64,000 nucleotides of DNA from Prolixibacter sp. NT017. GTDB lineage: Bacteria; Bacteroidota; Bacteroidia; Bacteroidales; Prolixibacteraceae. The position numbers were made by a program, and so were the translations under genes. The number at the start of each line of letters is the position of its first letter. Positions within the stretch are counted from its first letter, which is position 1. Below, in pieces: positions 37,338-45,209 of this stretch. The notes below the pieces were generated by a model. It did not search any database and was not told where the DNA came from. It worked only from the letters and a program-made list of their open reading frames with translations. The stretch spans positions 3,100,001 through 3,164,000 of the forward strand of contig NZ_BLAV01000001.1 in the NCBI RefSeq assembly GCF_009617875.1, in the 5' to 3' direction.

Positions 37338-37835
37338 ATGAAATTAGTTGTTCTTGTCCGTCACGGAAAAGCCGAACATACCGATGAGCCAAAGCCCGAT
37401 TATCGACGCGATTTAACTACCCGGGGCGAAGTGGATGCCACCAGAATCGCTGAAGAAATCAAACCGATGCTCCCGCAGCCACTTCATTTTATATCGAGCC
37501 CGGCGAACAGAGCGAAACAAACGGCCACTTTCTTTGCTTCCGTTTTGGGATATCCCGAGGAAGCTATCCGGGAGGAAGAAGATTTGTATGATGGATTAAC
37601 CACGACCGAATTTTTGGAGATGCTGGCGAAAGTACCGGAAACATCCGATTGTGTTTTGGTTTTCGGTCACAACCCGACGCAAACGATTCTGGCCGACCGG
37701 ATGCTCGAATATTTTGGCCGCATTCTTCCTACCGCCGGTGCTGTTGCCATTCGCTTTGAGGTACAATCGTGGGCAGATATCGAACCCCGCAGCGGAGAAC
37801 AGGCTTTCTATAAATATCCAAAAATGTTTCGTTAA
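37338..37835 (+). CDS. SixA-like phosphohistidine phosphatase
   Basis: Histidine phosphatase superfamily protein of 165 residues. Catalytic RHG at VLVRHGKAE (residues 5-13), SSPANRAKQTA (about 53) and the second His in VFGHNPTQT (about 113) are intact. SixA relatives dephosphorylate phosphohistidine on Hpt or PTS proteins. It is first in a plus-strand run with rsmE and the DUF4159 gene. Confidence 0.88.
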   Translation: MKLVVLVRHGKAEHTDEPKPDYRRDLTTRGEVDATRIAEEIKPMLPQPLHFISSPANRAKQTATFFASVLGYPEEAIREEEDLYDGLTTTEFLEMLAKVPETSDCVLVFGHNPTQTILADRMLEYFGRILPTAGAVAIRFEVQSWADIEPRSGEQAFYKYPKMFR

Positions 37836-37866
37836 GTTTGTCGCAGAATAACAATTCCGCGTGATT

Positions 37867-38574
37867 ATGCATCTTTTCTATACCCCCGATATCAAGGGGA
37901 ATCAATATACATTGGATGAAACGGAGTCGAAGCATTGTATTCGGGTTCTTCGTCTGAAAGAGGGCGATAAAATCCAGCTGGTGGATGGCAAGGGAAGTTT
38001 CTATGAAGCAGTTATCAGTCATGCGCATCCCAAAGCTTGCCAGGTTGAAGTGACCGAGCCACAGCACGAAGTGGGCAAACGCGAATTTCGGTTACACATC
38101 GCCATCGGCCCAACCAAAAGTATCGACCGTTTTGAGTGGTTCCTGGAAAAATCGACAGAGATTGGAATTGATGAAATCACACCGCTTTTGTGCCGCTATT
38201 CCGAACGGAAAAGCATTAAGCCGGCGAGACTGGAGAACATTATCACTTCGGCCATGAAGCAATCGCTGAAAGCTTACCGTCCGGTTTTGAATGAAATGAC
38301 CAGCTTCAAGGATTTTATTTCACAGAAATTTGATGGAGAGAAGTACATTGCCCACTGTGAGCCGACCGAACGAAAACTGTTCAGCCATATTCTCCCGAAA
38401 GGGAAAGATGCATTGATCCTGATTGGTCCGGAAGGTGATTTTTCTCCAGAAGAAATAAAGCTAGCGCTGGATAACGGTTTTCAGCCTGTTTCGCTGGGAG
38501 AATCGAGATTGCGGACCGAAACGGCAGGAGTAGTGGCCTGCCATACCGTTAACCTCATCAACGAGTTGAAATAA
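37867..38574 (+). CDS. rsmE: 16S rRNA (uracil1498-N3)-methyltransferase
   Basis: SPOUT-class methyltransferase acting on the small ribosomal subunit. The N-terminal PUA-like domain (MHLFYTPDIKGN..., HCIRVLRLKEGDKI) precedes the knot with LILIGPEGDFSPEEI (about 182) and SLGESRLRTETA (about 208). I start at the ATG at 37867; a GTG at 37861 would add two residues. The next gene follows by 2 bp, indicating coupling. Confidence 0.94.
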   Translation: MHLFYTPDIKGNQYTLDETESKHCIRVLRLKEGDKIQLVDGKGSFYEAVISHAHPKACQVEVTEPQHEVGKREFRLHIAIGPTKSIDRFEWFLEKSTEIGIDEITPLLCRYSERKSIKPARLENIITSAMKQSLKAYRPVLNEMTSFKDFISQKFDGEKYIAHCEPTERKLFSHILPKGKDALILIGPEGDFSPEEIKLALDNGFQPVSLGESRLRTETAGVVACHTVNLINELK

Positions 38575-38576
38575 CC

Positions 38577-39257
38577 ATGAAGTGGCAAAGAATATACAGA
38601 AGCATTGGGGGGCTCATGGTGTTTATCACGTTGGTCGTTTCTGCCAATGCGCAATCGAAAACATCGGTGAAGATTGCCTTGCTGAAGTATGGCGGTGGCG
38701 GCGACTGGTATGCCAATCCAACCTCGCTGGGGGATCTCATTCAATATTGCAATAAAAACATTGGCACTAATATCGATCCGGAGCCTGCAACTGTTGACGT
38801 GGGAAGTCCGGAGATTTTCAATTACCCGTTTTTGGATATGACGGGACACGGGAACGTTTTTTTTACAGATGCCGAAGTCAAAAACCTGAGAAAATATTTG
38901 GAGGCAGGAGGTTTCCTTCATGCAGACGACAATTACGGAATGGATAAATATATCCGCAGAGAAATAAAGAAAGTTCTTCCGGAAAGCGAACTGGTCGAGC
39001 TGCCGTTTTCACATCCTATTTACCATCAGAAATACGATTTCCCAAATGGATTACCAAAAATTCATGAGCACGACGGAAAACCGCCGCAGGGATTTGGTAT
39101 TTTCTACAAAGGAAGGCTTGTTTTCTTCTATACGTACGAATGTGATTTAGGAGATGGTTGGGAAAATCCGGCTGTTCATCACGATCCTTGGTCGCTTCGT
39201 GAAAAAGCGTTGCAAATGGGCGCCAATATCATTTCCTACGTATTCGACCATCCGTAA
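38577..39257 (+). CDS. DUF4159 exported protein
   Basis: A 226-residue protein with a signal peptide (cleavage likely after VSANAQ) and a DUF4159 domain: VKIALLKYGGGGDWYANPTS, FLDMTGHGN, LEAGGFLHADDNYG and a C-terminal WSLREKALQMGANIISYVF. The fold looks like a class I glutamine-amidotransferase-like alpha/beta domain without the catalytic Cys; DUF4159 domains occur at the C-terminus of aerotolerance-type operon proteins elsewhere. It is translationally coupled to rsmE. Confidence 0.86.
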   Translation: MKWQRIYRSIGGLMVFITLVVSANAQSKTSVKIALLKYGGGGDWYANPTSLGDLIQYCNKNIGTNIDPEPATVDVGSPEIFNYPFLDMTGHGNVFFTDAEVKNLRKYLEAGGFLHADDNYGMDKYIRREIKKVLPESELVELPFSHPIYHQKYDFPNGLPKIHEHDGKPPQGFGIFYKGRLVFFYTYECDLGDGWENPAVHHDPWSLREKALQMGANIISYVFDHP

Positions 39258-39284
39258 ATAAAAAAGCCAGACGGGGAGCCTGGC
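39257..39284 (-). terminator. Terminator of the quinone reductase gene
   Basis: Minus-strand GCCAG/CTGGC stem (39280-39284, 39266-39270) followed by a T6 run. Confidence 0.65.
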
Positions 39285-39292
39285 GATGATTT

Positions 39293-39895
39293 TTAAAACG
39301 TTGCCTCGACCGGCAGATGCTTCGATATGGTTTTCCGGACTTCTTCGATGTAACCTATTCGCACCGTCTTGTCACGGGTTGTCGCATTTCCAAAAAGCAA
39401 ATGCTCCACTGTTTCAATCCCGCAAAATCCAAACACGCCGGAACGAATGAAATTCATAATGGAGTCGGTCATGCCACTGGCATCGGCATGTTTACGCGAG
39501 TCTCCCATATTATTTATAACCAGCGCTTTTTTGCCTTCCAGCAATTTTAACAACCCTTTTTCAGGATGATAATCGAATGCAAAACCACGGGTAAATACGC
39601 GATCGAAATACCCCTTCATAATGGCCGGCATGCTCCCCCACCAAACCGGATAAATCAAGCTAATCAAGTCAGCTTTTCGCAAGTATTCCTGCTCGGTTAA
39701 AATCTCTTCCGGGTACTCACCTTTGCGCGATTTTTCAAAATCGGCAGCATAATCAACCGGTTTGAAGTGCATTTGGTATAAATCTCTGACAATGACATCG
39801 TGGTGGTTCGCCCTGGTCTGTTCCTTCATTACTTCCAGGTAAGCATGGCTCAGCGAATTTGGATTGGGGTGGGCATATATAATTAAATGATTCAT
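39293..39895 (-). CDS. NAD(P)H quinone reductase, flavodoxin-2 fold
   Basis: A 200-residue FMN or FAD enzyme of the KefF/MdaB/NQO family that reduces quinones by two electrons. Seen: IIYAHPNPNSLSHAYLE for the flavin phosphate, YPVWWGSMPAIMKGYFDRV (about 83), and the dimer segment GFAFDYHPEKGLLKLLEGKKA. The physiological acceptor is unknown. It stands alone. Confidence 0.9.
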   Translation of the reverse strand: MNHLIIYAHPNPNSLSHAYLEVMKEQTRANHHDVIVRDLYQMHFKPVDYAADFEKSRKGEYPEEILTEQEYLRKADLISLIYPVWWGSMPAIMKGYFDRVFTRGFAFDYHPEKGLLKLLEGKKALVINNMGDSRKHADASGMTDSIMNFIRSGVFGFCGIETVEHLLFGNATTRDKTVRIGYIEEVRKTISKHLPVEATF

Positions 39896-39999
39896 TACGT
39901 GAACTATCGATTCTATTTTTATTTATTCTAATTAACTGTCAAAAGTAACGAATGCCCTGCACGCATCCAAGCTGGACCGCGAAAGGTAAATTTGAGTTA

Positions 40000-40036
40000 A
40001 CAAACAAGAAAGGCTGCAACCTCACGGTGCAGCCTT
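40000..40036 (-). terminator. Terminator of the W-rich repeat protein gene
   Basis: Stem AAGGCTGCA/TGCAGCCTT (40010-40018, 40028-40036), T-rich on the minus strand. Beside it (40062-40080, plus strand) is AACTAAACCTAATTATGAA, close to the CTAACTAAACCTAAACTTATGAAA-like edge of the 2784-3075 elements. Confidence 0.7.
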
Positions 40037-40102
40037 CACTCGGAAAAACTATGCATAATGCAACTAAACCTAATTATGAACTATTTGCGTTGGAAATTCT
40101 CG

Positions 40103-40558
40103 TTATTTAACTCCCCAGTATTCGTTCGATGCCATCCAGCTTTCAACCGACAGGGTATCGTCTTTTTCTCGGTGCCCACCGATCCAGAAGATATCGGATG
40201 ACATCCACTTCTCTACTGTCAGCGGGCTGTCCGAAAAATCGGCTTGTTCCTTAACTCCCCAATAATTTTCACTGCTCATCCAATCTTCTACTGGCAGCTG
40301 TTCGTCCTGTTCATTTACTCTCCAGTAGTTATTGCTGCTCATCCAGTCTTCTACTTTCAGTTCGCTATCGTTCATCTCATTGTTGACCAGGGCAGTCATT
40401 TTTTCAACACCTGCACCTGTCATGGCATTGACTGGCGAAAGCATGGCGGTGAAACCAGAAATTCCCTGAGCATTGGCAATGTTCATTACACTTACTGTCA
40501 GAACTATCATGAAGGTTACGATAACCTTTTTTGCTGTGTTTGTAACTTGTGTTTTCAT
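40103..40558 (-). CDS. Secreted protein with four VEDWMSSxxYW repeats
   Basis: A 151-residue protein I do not recognise as a named family. A signal peptide (residues 1-31, ending NIANAQ) and a linker of 35 residues precede four repeats at 67, 88, 113 and 136: LKVEDWMSSNNYW, LPVEDWMSSENYW, LTVEKWMSSDIFW and LSVESWMASNEYW. Spacers of 8-12 residues are acidic or polar, three with GVK or RVN after the Trp. The mature protein is acidic, tryptophan-rich and has no Cys. A good Shine-Dalgarno (AGGAG, 11 bp before ATG) is unusual for this phylum and suggests strong expression. It lies alone with its own terminator. Confidence 0.75.
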   Translation of the reverse strand: MKTQVTNTAKKVIVTFMIVLTVSVMNIANAQGISGFTAMLSPVNAMTGAGVEKMTALVNNEMNDSELKVEDWMSSNNYWRVNEQDEQLPVEDWMSSENYWGVKEQADFSDSPLTVEKWMSSDIFWIGGHREKDDTLSVESWMASNEYWGVK

Positions 40559-40840
40559 GACGCTATCTCCTATTTTTTAATCTTTTTTTTGTCCGTTTGA
40601 CCAGCTTTAAACAGGAAACATGCCAAAAACTACATAAATCTAAAAACAAGATACTTACAATACAAAATCATCAAGTATTGGAATAACGGAGGGTTAAAAA
40701 ATTGAACGGTAAAGAACAAGGCGTGTTCGATTTCGTACACTATTAAAGGAAATAACCTTAGAAGACAAAACTTCTGAAATAACGCCCCCCAAAAACATGT
40801 TATAATTCCAAGTTTATCAGACTCTTAATTTTATTCAAGC
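40559..40840. other. AT-rich upstream region of the repeat protein
   Basis: About 280 bp without a gene. Minus-strand near-matches to the -7 box (TAGATTTA near 40634-40645) are the only signals; confidence in a promoter is low. Confidence 0.3.
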
Positions 40841-40875
40841 AAAAAAAGAGGCTGTCCGGATTTGGGACAGCCTCT
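40841..40875 (-). terminator. Terminator of pfp
   Basis: An 11-bp perfect stem AGAGGCTGTCC/GGACAGCCTCT with a T7 run on the minus strand. Confidence 0.88.
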
Positions 40876-40895
40876 GCAGAATATTCTGTTTTCGA

Positions 40896-42554
40896 TTATT
40901 TACTTTGCTCGAGCTCCAGCGTTTTGGTGGTAGAATCGCAAACTTCAGTCGGACCGAAATACTGGATAGGACCCGGATAAACGTAGCTGGTTTCAACAGC
41001 CCATTTTTCGCGGTTTTCCGCCAGTTTCAGGAACGGGGCAGCATCCAGTTCAACCAGCGCTTTCTGAATTACCGGCTTCATGTGTCCGTGACGACGCTCC
41101 ATGTTCATCATCATGGTAATCGGGACTCCGCCAGCAATCCACTCATCGGCCGGCTTGGTTGTATTCCGTACGGAAGACATGTAACCGGTCTTACCGTTTC
41201 CAATCAGAACGGATGCGGTTGAACCGAGTGAGTAGCAATAATCAGCGTCGAAATTTGACGGTGCTGCGCAACGGCCTTCGTAACCGAAGAAGTGGTTTTG
41301 AGCAGAGAAACTGCCTCTATAGGAACCTTCTTTCTTCATTTCCGCCAGACGAACATCTACCATCTCAATCAACAGCTTTTCCGTCTCAATTTTCGAAACC
41401 TGTACGTTTCCGTGCGGGTCACGATCGAGTGTCAGCTGCTTGGCAATTCCTTCCGGAAGTGAGGCAAACACTTTCGATGAAACTTCACTCAGTTTACCAA
41501 TAACGTACTCGCGTTTTTCTGCGTCGATAGCCAGCGCTTTGAAATCGTTGGCCGACTGCTGTCCTTCGGCGAGCAAATCATTCAGTTCGGTAATCAGGGT
41601 TTTCATTTCCGGAATGAATTCAATCAATCCTTCCGGAACCAGTACAACACCGAAATTGTGATCGTCTTCAGCCCGACGGGCAATCACTTTGGCAATGTAA
41701 TCAACGATTTCGGCCAGGGTCTGCTCTTTTTCTGCCACCTCTTCCGAAACCAGTGCAATATTAGGCTGTGTCTGCAGAGCACACTCTAATGCGATGTGTG
41801 AAGCAGAACGTCCCATCAATTTAATAAAGTGCCAGTATTTTTTTGCCGAATTGGCATCGCGCATGATGTTACCGATGAGCTCGGAATACACTTTAACGGC
41901 CGTATCGAAACCAAACGAGGTCTCAATCATCTCGTTTTTCAGGTCACCATCAATGGTTTTCGGACAACCAATCACCTGGATTCCGGTTTCTTTCTGCAAG
42001 TAATATTCAGCCAATACACATGCGTTGGTGTTGGAGTCATCGCCACCAATTACAACCAGCGCGTTAATGTTCAATTGCTTGCAAACCTCAACACCTTTAT
42101 CGAACTGAGACTCTTCTTCAAGCTTGGTACGACCTGAGCCAATGATGTCGAAACCTCCGGTGTTACGATACTCGTCGATAATTTCGTCGGTCAGTTCCAT
42201 GTATTTGTGGTCGACCAATCCGCCTGGACCACCCAGAAAACCATATAATTTGTTTTCAGGATTCAGTTTCTTCAAACCGTCATAAAGACCAGAGATTACA
42301 TTATGTCCACCTGGAGCCTGACCACCGGAAAGAATCACTCCGACGTTCATCACCGGAAGAGAACCGGCGTCACCACCTTCTTCGAAGGTAATAAGCGGCA
42401 TACCGTATGTATTCGGGAAGAGCTTCTGAATTTCTTCCTGATCGGCAACCGATTCGGTTTTCTTTCCTTCGACCACTTTTACAGGTCCTTGTAAAGCTTT
42501 GGGTAACTTGGGAGCGTATTTTGATCGCTCAAATTGTAAAGCACTTATAGCCAT
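40896..42554 (-). CDS. pfp: Pyrophosphate-dependent 6-phosphofructokinase (long PFP)
   Basis: Reversible PPi-linked phosphorylation of fructose 6-phosphate. The 552-residue length matches the long, plant-beta-like PFP clade. Seen: [12 protein letters not shown] (about 73), GGDDSNTNA (about 170), where Asp in place of the Gly of GGDGS marks PPi use, [10 protein letters not shown] (about 196) and [11 protein letters not shown] (about 245). This makes upper glycolysis reversible and ATP-sparing. Single gene with a strong terminator. Confidence 0.95.
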   Translation of the reverse strand: MAISALQFERSKYAPKLPKALQGPVKVVEGKKTESVADQEEIQKLFPNTYGMPLITFEEGGDAGSLPVMNVGVILSGGQAPGGHNVISGLYDGLKKLNPENKLYGFLGGPGGLVDHKYMELTDEIIDEYRNTGGFDIIGSGRTKLEEESQFDKGVEVCKQLNINALVVIGGDDSNTNACVLAEYYLQKETGIQVIGCPKTIDGDLKNEMIETSFGFDTAVKVYSELIGNIMRDANSAKKYWHFIKLMGRSASHIALECALQTQPNIALVSEEVAEKEQTLAEIVDYIAKVIARRAEDDHNFGVVLVPEGLIEFIPEMKTLITELNDLLAEGQQSANDFKALAIDAEKREYVIGKLSEVSSKVFASLPEGIAKQLTLDRDPHGNVQVSKIETEKLLIEMVDVRLAEMKKEGSYRGSFSAQNHFFGYEGRCAAPSNFDADYCYSLGSTASVLIGNGKTGYMSSVRNTTKPADEWIAGGVPITMMMNMERRHGHMKPVIQKALVELDAAPFLKLAENREKWAVETSYVYPGPIQYFGPTEVCDSTTKTLELEQSK

Positions 42555-42681
42555 CCTACTTGATTATTTAGTAACAGGTTAAAACTATCCAAAAAAGCAG
42601 CGTAAAATTAACGGATTATCGCTAGTACACCAAAGTCTAAGCCTGAATTGTAGGAAATTTAAAGTTTAGTTTTCATACCAA

Positions 42682-42712
42682 ACAAAGCAAGAGGCCTGCA
42701 CCAGACCTCTTG
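42682..42712 (-). terminator. Terminator of the SPFH operon
   Basis: Inverted repeat CAAGAGG/CCTCTTG with inner pairing (42688-42694, 42706-42712), after the zinc-ribbon gene; the T tract is short. Confidence 0.55.
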
Positions 42713-42741
42713 TTTAGAATCACTATTTTTTATCTGAAAAA

Positions 42742-42951
42742 TTAGTTGGTAAAGAAATCGAAAACGTTCCCTAATTTACTGCTGGAAACACCATAAAATT
42801 CGGTGTAAGAACATTTGGTACAGGTAACCGAAGTAAACTTCCGGCCTTGTACATCAAATATTTTTGACCAGAAACCGCCAGCCACACGAATTTCGCCAAC
42901 ATCGTAGTAACGGTTTCCACATTTTGGGCATACATATTTATTCCTGCTCAT
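42742..42951 (-). CDS. Small zinc-ribbon protein (DUF2082-like)
   Basis: A 69-residue protein with two Cys knuckles, [10 protein letters not shown] (residues 8-17) and [11 protein letters not shown] (about 44-54), typical of the GTF2I-type nucleic-acid zinc-ribbon family. The central segment [18 protein letters not shown] is characteristic. Its target is unknown. The start overlaps the upstream ribbon-helix-helix gene by 14 bp, so it is the third gene of the SPFH operon. Confidence 0.85.
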   Translation of the reverse strand: MSRNKYVCPKCGNRYYDVGEIRVAGGFWSKIFDVQGRKFTSVTCTKCSYTEFYGVSSSKLGNVFDFFTN

Positions 42952-43141
42952 TATTTTTTTGATTATCGGTTAATGTTTGATTATTCTTTTTGGCTGGGCT
43001 TCTGCCCGCCTTTCTCAACTCGTGATGTAAGAGGTATTCGATCTGTGCGTTGGTGCTACGAAATTCATCCGATGCCCATTTTTCCAACGCATCGTAAGTC
43101 TCCGGATCAATCCTGAGCACGAATGATTTTTTCTTAGCCAT
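42938..43141 (-). CDS. Arc-like ribbon-helix-helix DNA-binding protein
   Basis: A 67-residue protein: basic [31 protein letters not shown]... gives a beta strand (KSFVLRI) and two helices of an Arc/MetJ fold, followed by a disordered Asn/Gln/Lys-rich tail. It probably binds DNA as a dimer and may autoregulate this operon. There is no toxin partner; its neighbours are an SPFH membrane protein and a zinc ribbon. Starts 9 bp after the SPFH stop. Confidence 0.85.
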   Translation of the reverse strand: MAKKKSFVLRIDPETYDALEKWASDEFRSTNAQIEYLLHHELRKAGRSPAKKNNQTLTDNQKNNEQE

Positions 43142-43150
43142 ACAAATTTT

Positions 43151-43996
43151 TTAATACAACGAGCCAGCATTCAGTACCGGCTGCGCTGCCTCATCTGAAC
43201 AGAGCACAACCATCAGGTTACTCACCATACTCGCCTTTCGTTCGTCATCCAATTCAATAATGTCCTTTTCCTTTAGCTCATCCAATGCCAGCTTCACCAT
43301 CCCTACGGCGCCCTCAACTACCTTGGTCCGTGCAGCGACAATTGCTGTTGCCTGTTGGCGACGCAACATGGCACCAGCAATTTCGGAAGCATAAGCCAGG
43401 TAATTAATCCGTGCTTCATGGATTTTAATTCCGGCAATGGAAAGACGTTCCATCAATTCTTGCTCCAACAAATCATTCACTTCTTCGCCTCCTCCTCTCA
43501 GGGTGATTTCAGCATCCTCATCTTCGAAGTTGTCGTACGGATAATATCCGGCCAGTTTTCGTATGGCGGCCTCACTCTGAATGTCGACAAACTGCTCATA
43601 ATTATCGACTTCAAAAGCAGCTTTGTAGGTATTTTCAACCTTCCAAACCACGACCACACCAATCATCACCGGATTCCCAATTTTATCATTCACTTTTATC
43701 GGATCCGAATCAATATTTCTCGCCCTCAGCGAAATCTTCTCTTTCGTAAAAAACGGATTTGTCCACCAAAAGCCATTCGCTTTGACCGTTCCTTTATAAG
43801 CACCAAAAAGTACAAGAACAGCGCTCTCGTTGGGAGCAACAATCAGGAAGCCGGGCATTATCAGAATAAACAACACAATACCAATAATTCCGGGAACCAG
43901 CATCAGTCTCGTAAAAGAGAAAACCGACAACGCTAGTATAACCAGGGCGAGTAAGAGATAAAGGTACCCCGACATGGGCTTAAATGATTTTTCCAT
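43151..43996 (-). CDS. SPFH-domain (band 7/stomatin-like) membrane protein
   Basis: A 281-residue membrane scaffold protein. Two close hydrophobic segments (about 10-29 and 33-52) anchor the SPFH domain (NESAVLVLFGAYKGTVKANGFWWTNPF to about 190), followed by a helical region (MLRRQQATAIVAARTKVVEGAVGMVKLAL) that drives oligomers in relatives. It lacks an NfeD partner; instead it is followed by Arc-like and zinc-ribbon genes, an association I recall from other bacteria. The function is unknown; membrane microdomain or protease regulation is the usual inference. Confidence 0.88.
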   Translation of the reverse strand: MEKSFKPMSGYLYLLLALVILALSVFSFTRLMLVPGIIGIVLFILIMPGFLIVAPNESAVLVLFGAYKGTVKANGFWWTNPFFTKEKISLRARNIDSDPIKVNDKIGNPVMIGVVVVWKVENTYKAAFEVDNYEQFVDIQSEAAIRKLAGYYPYDNFEDEDAEITLRGGGEEVNDLLEQELMERLSIAGIKIHEARINYLAYASEIAGAMLRRQQATAIVAARTKVVEGAVGMVKLALDELKEKDIIELDDERKASMVSNLMVVLCSDEAAQPVLNAGSLY

Positions 43997-44064
43997 GATT
44001 TTAAGATTTGATTTATGATATCATAAAAATATCACTTTTATTTCATTTTAAATATGGAAAGGGC

Positions 44065-44089
44065 AAAAAAAAGTCCGCCGAAGCGGACT
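44065..44089 (-). terminator. Terminator of the small acidic protein gene
   Basis: Stem AGTCCGC/GCGGACT with a TTCG-type loop on the minus strand and a T8 run. Confidence 0.85.
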
Positions 44090-44111
44090 CTTAAATCGTT
44101 TAAAGCGAGAT

Positions 44112-44348
44112 TTAATTAAGGTTGAGTTCTACCTGCTTATCACCTGAACTCAAAACTGTGTATTGCTTAGCAAAGCTTAAAATATTGTCGACGGTTTCCT
44201 GGGAAGGGCTGTACTTACAAGATTCTTCTTCGCTTTTTAGATTTTCTTGTTTCATTTCCTTATGCCCTTCAACCTCCGTTTTTTCCTTTGATTCACTTAA
44301 ATCTGTTTCAAAAAGGAAATCAAAATAAAGAGTAAAAATTTCGTTCAT
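44112..44348 (-). CDS. Small acidic protein downstream of ECF sigma factor
   Basis: A 78-residue protein starting at the ATG 44348 (MNEIFTLYFDF); the TTG at 44354 is less likely. The middle is charged and probably disordered (DLSESKEKTEVEGHKEMKQEN), and the C-terminus (PSQETVDNILSFAKQYTVLSSG...VELNLN) is helix plus strand and seems to be the conserved part. Small proteins with this ending occur after sigma factor genes in Bacteroidota as far as I recall; no function is known. It lies 106 bp after the sigma gene across a terminator hairpin. Confidence 0.65.
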   Translation of the reverse strand: MNEIFTLYFDFLFETDLSESKEKTEVEGHKEMKQENLKSEEESCKYSPSQETVDNILSFAKQYTVLSSGDKQVELNLN

Positions 44349-44396
44349 AGGCAAGTTAAAAGTGTTTAATATTATGATTGCTTTGTCTTTAAAACG

Positions 44397-44428
44397 AAAA
44401 GGGATGACATTTTATTGTCATCCCTTTT
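44397..44428. terminator. Hairpin between sigma factor and small acidic protein
   Basis: A 12-13-bp stem AAAAGGGATGACA/TGTCATCCCTTTT. It may partly terminate or attenuate the sigma factor transcript before the downstream small gene. Confidence 0.75.
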
Positions 44429-44454
44429 GAATTTTTTTCTTCTTTTTTTAATCA

Positions 44455-45048
44455 TTACGAAAGCGTCAAATTCAACTGCCGTTCTTCAATCAGTTTTCTC
44501 AGGTTAATCAAAGCGTAGCGCATTCTTCCAAGTGCCGTATTTATTGACACTCCACTGTGCTCCGCAATTTCCCGGAAACTGAATCCAAGATAGTGACGCA
44601 TGATGACAACCTGCCGCTGATCGTCAGGCAATTCATCGATCAAGTGACGAACTTCGCGAAAAATTTGTTCGCTTACCAGGTCATCCTCAATGTTCATGTC
44701 GGAGAATTTCGGACTATTAAAGATATCCACTTCTGACTCGTCATTCGATACAGTACTCAGGTGCTTCTCTTTCCTGAAGTAATCGATAATCAAATTGTGA
44801 GCAATACGGATAGCCCAGGATACGAATTTACCGTTTTCGGTATACCGTCCTTTTTTTAGCGATTGAATAACTTTGATGAAAGTGTCCTGGAAGATGTCTT
44901 CAGCAACCGCATGATTCTTCACGATCATAAAAATGTACGTGTAAATCCGGTTCTTGTGACGTGTAATCAGGATTTCGAGACATTCGTGTTCGCCTTCTAC
45001 AAATTTTTGAACGAGCGCATGGTCGTCCAATTGCTTTATTTCTACCAT
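44455..45048 (-). CDS. ECF-family RNA polymerase sigma-70 factor
   Basis: A 197-residue sigma factor with region 2 (ILITRHKNRIYTYIF, AEDIFQDTFIKVIQSL, FVSWAIRIAHNLIIDYFRK) and region 4 (LPDDQRQVVIMRHYLGFSFREIAEHSGVS...ALGRMRYA). No anti-sigma factor gene is adjacent; the only downstream gene is the small acidic protein. The target regulon cannot be read here. Divergent from uvrA. Confidence 0.93.
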   Translation of the reverse strand: MVEIKQLDDHALVQKFVEGEHECLEILITRHKNRIYTYIFMIVKNHAVAEDIFQDTFIKVIQSLKKGRYTENGKFVSWAIRIAHNLIIDYFRKEKHLSTVSNDESEVDIFNSPKFSDMNIEDDLVSEQIFREVRHLIDELPDDQRQVVIMRHYLGFSFREIAEHSGVSINTALGRMRYALINLRKLIEERQLNLTLS

Positions 45049-45128
45049 AACAATATAGGGTTGGTTCTCAGGGTAGAAATATTTCTATAGGCGTGTCTCC
45101 TTTTTTAAATTGGTTAATGACTAATTAT

Positions 45129-45136
45129 TAACTTTG
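45129..45136 (+). promoter_or_regulatory. -7 box of uvrA
   Basis: TAACTTTG fits TAnnTTTG, with a leader of about 67 nt to the uvrA ATG. No SOS-type box is evident. Confidence 0.5.
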
Positions 45137-45209
45137 CAGACGTCAAATATAAATTATTTTTTTACAAATATTAACATTAGGCAAAAAAATTTCACTTTTT
45201 TTCATTCCA

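Noticed and set aside
42938..43141. Antitoxin of a toxin-antitoxin pair
   Set aside because: The ribbon-helix-helix gene has no toxin neighbour; it sits between SPFH and zinc-ribbon genes.
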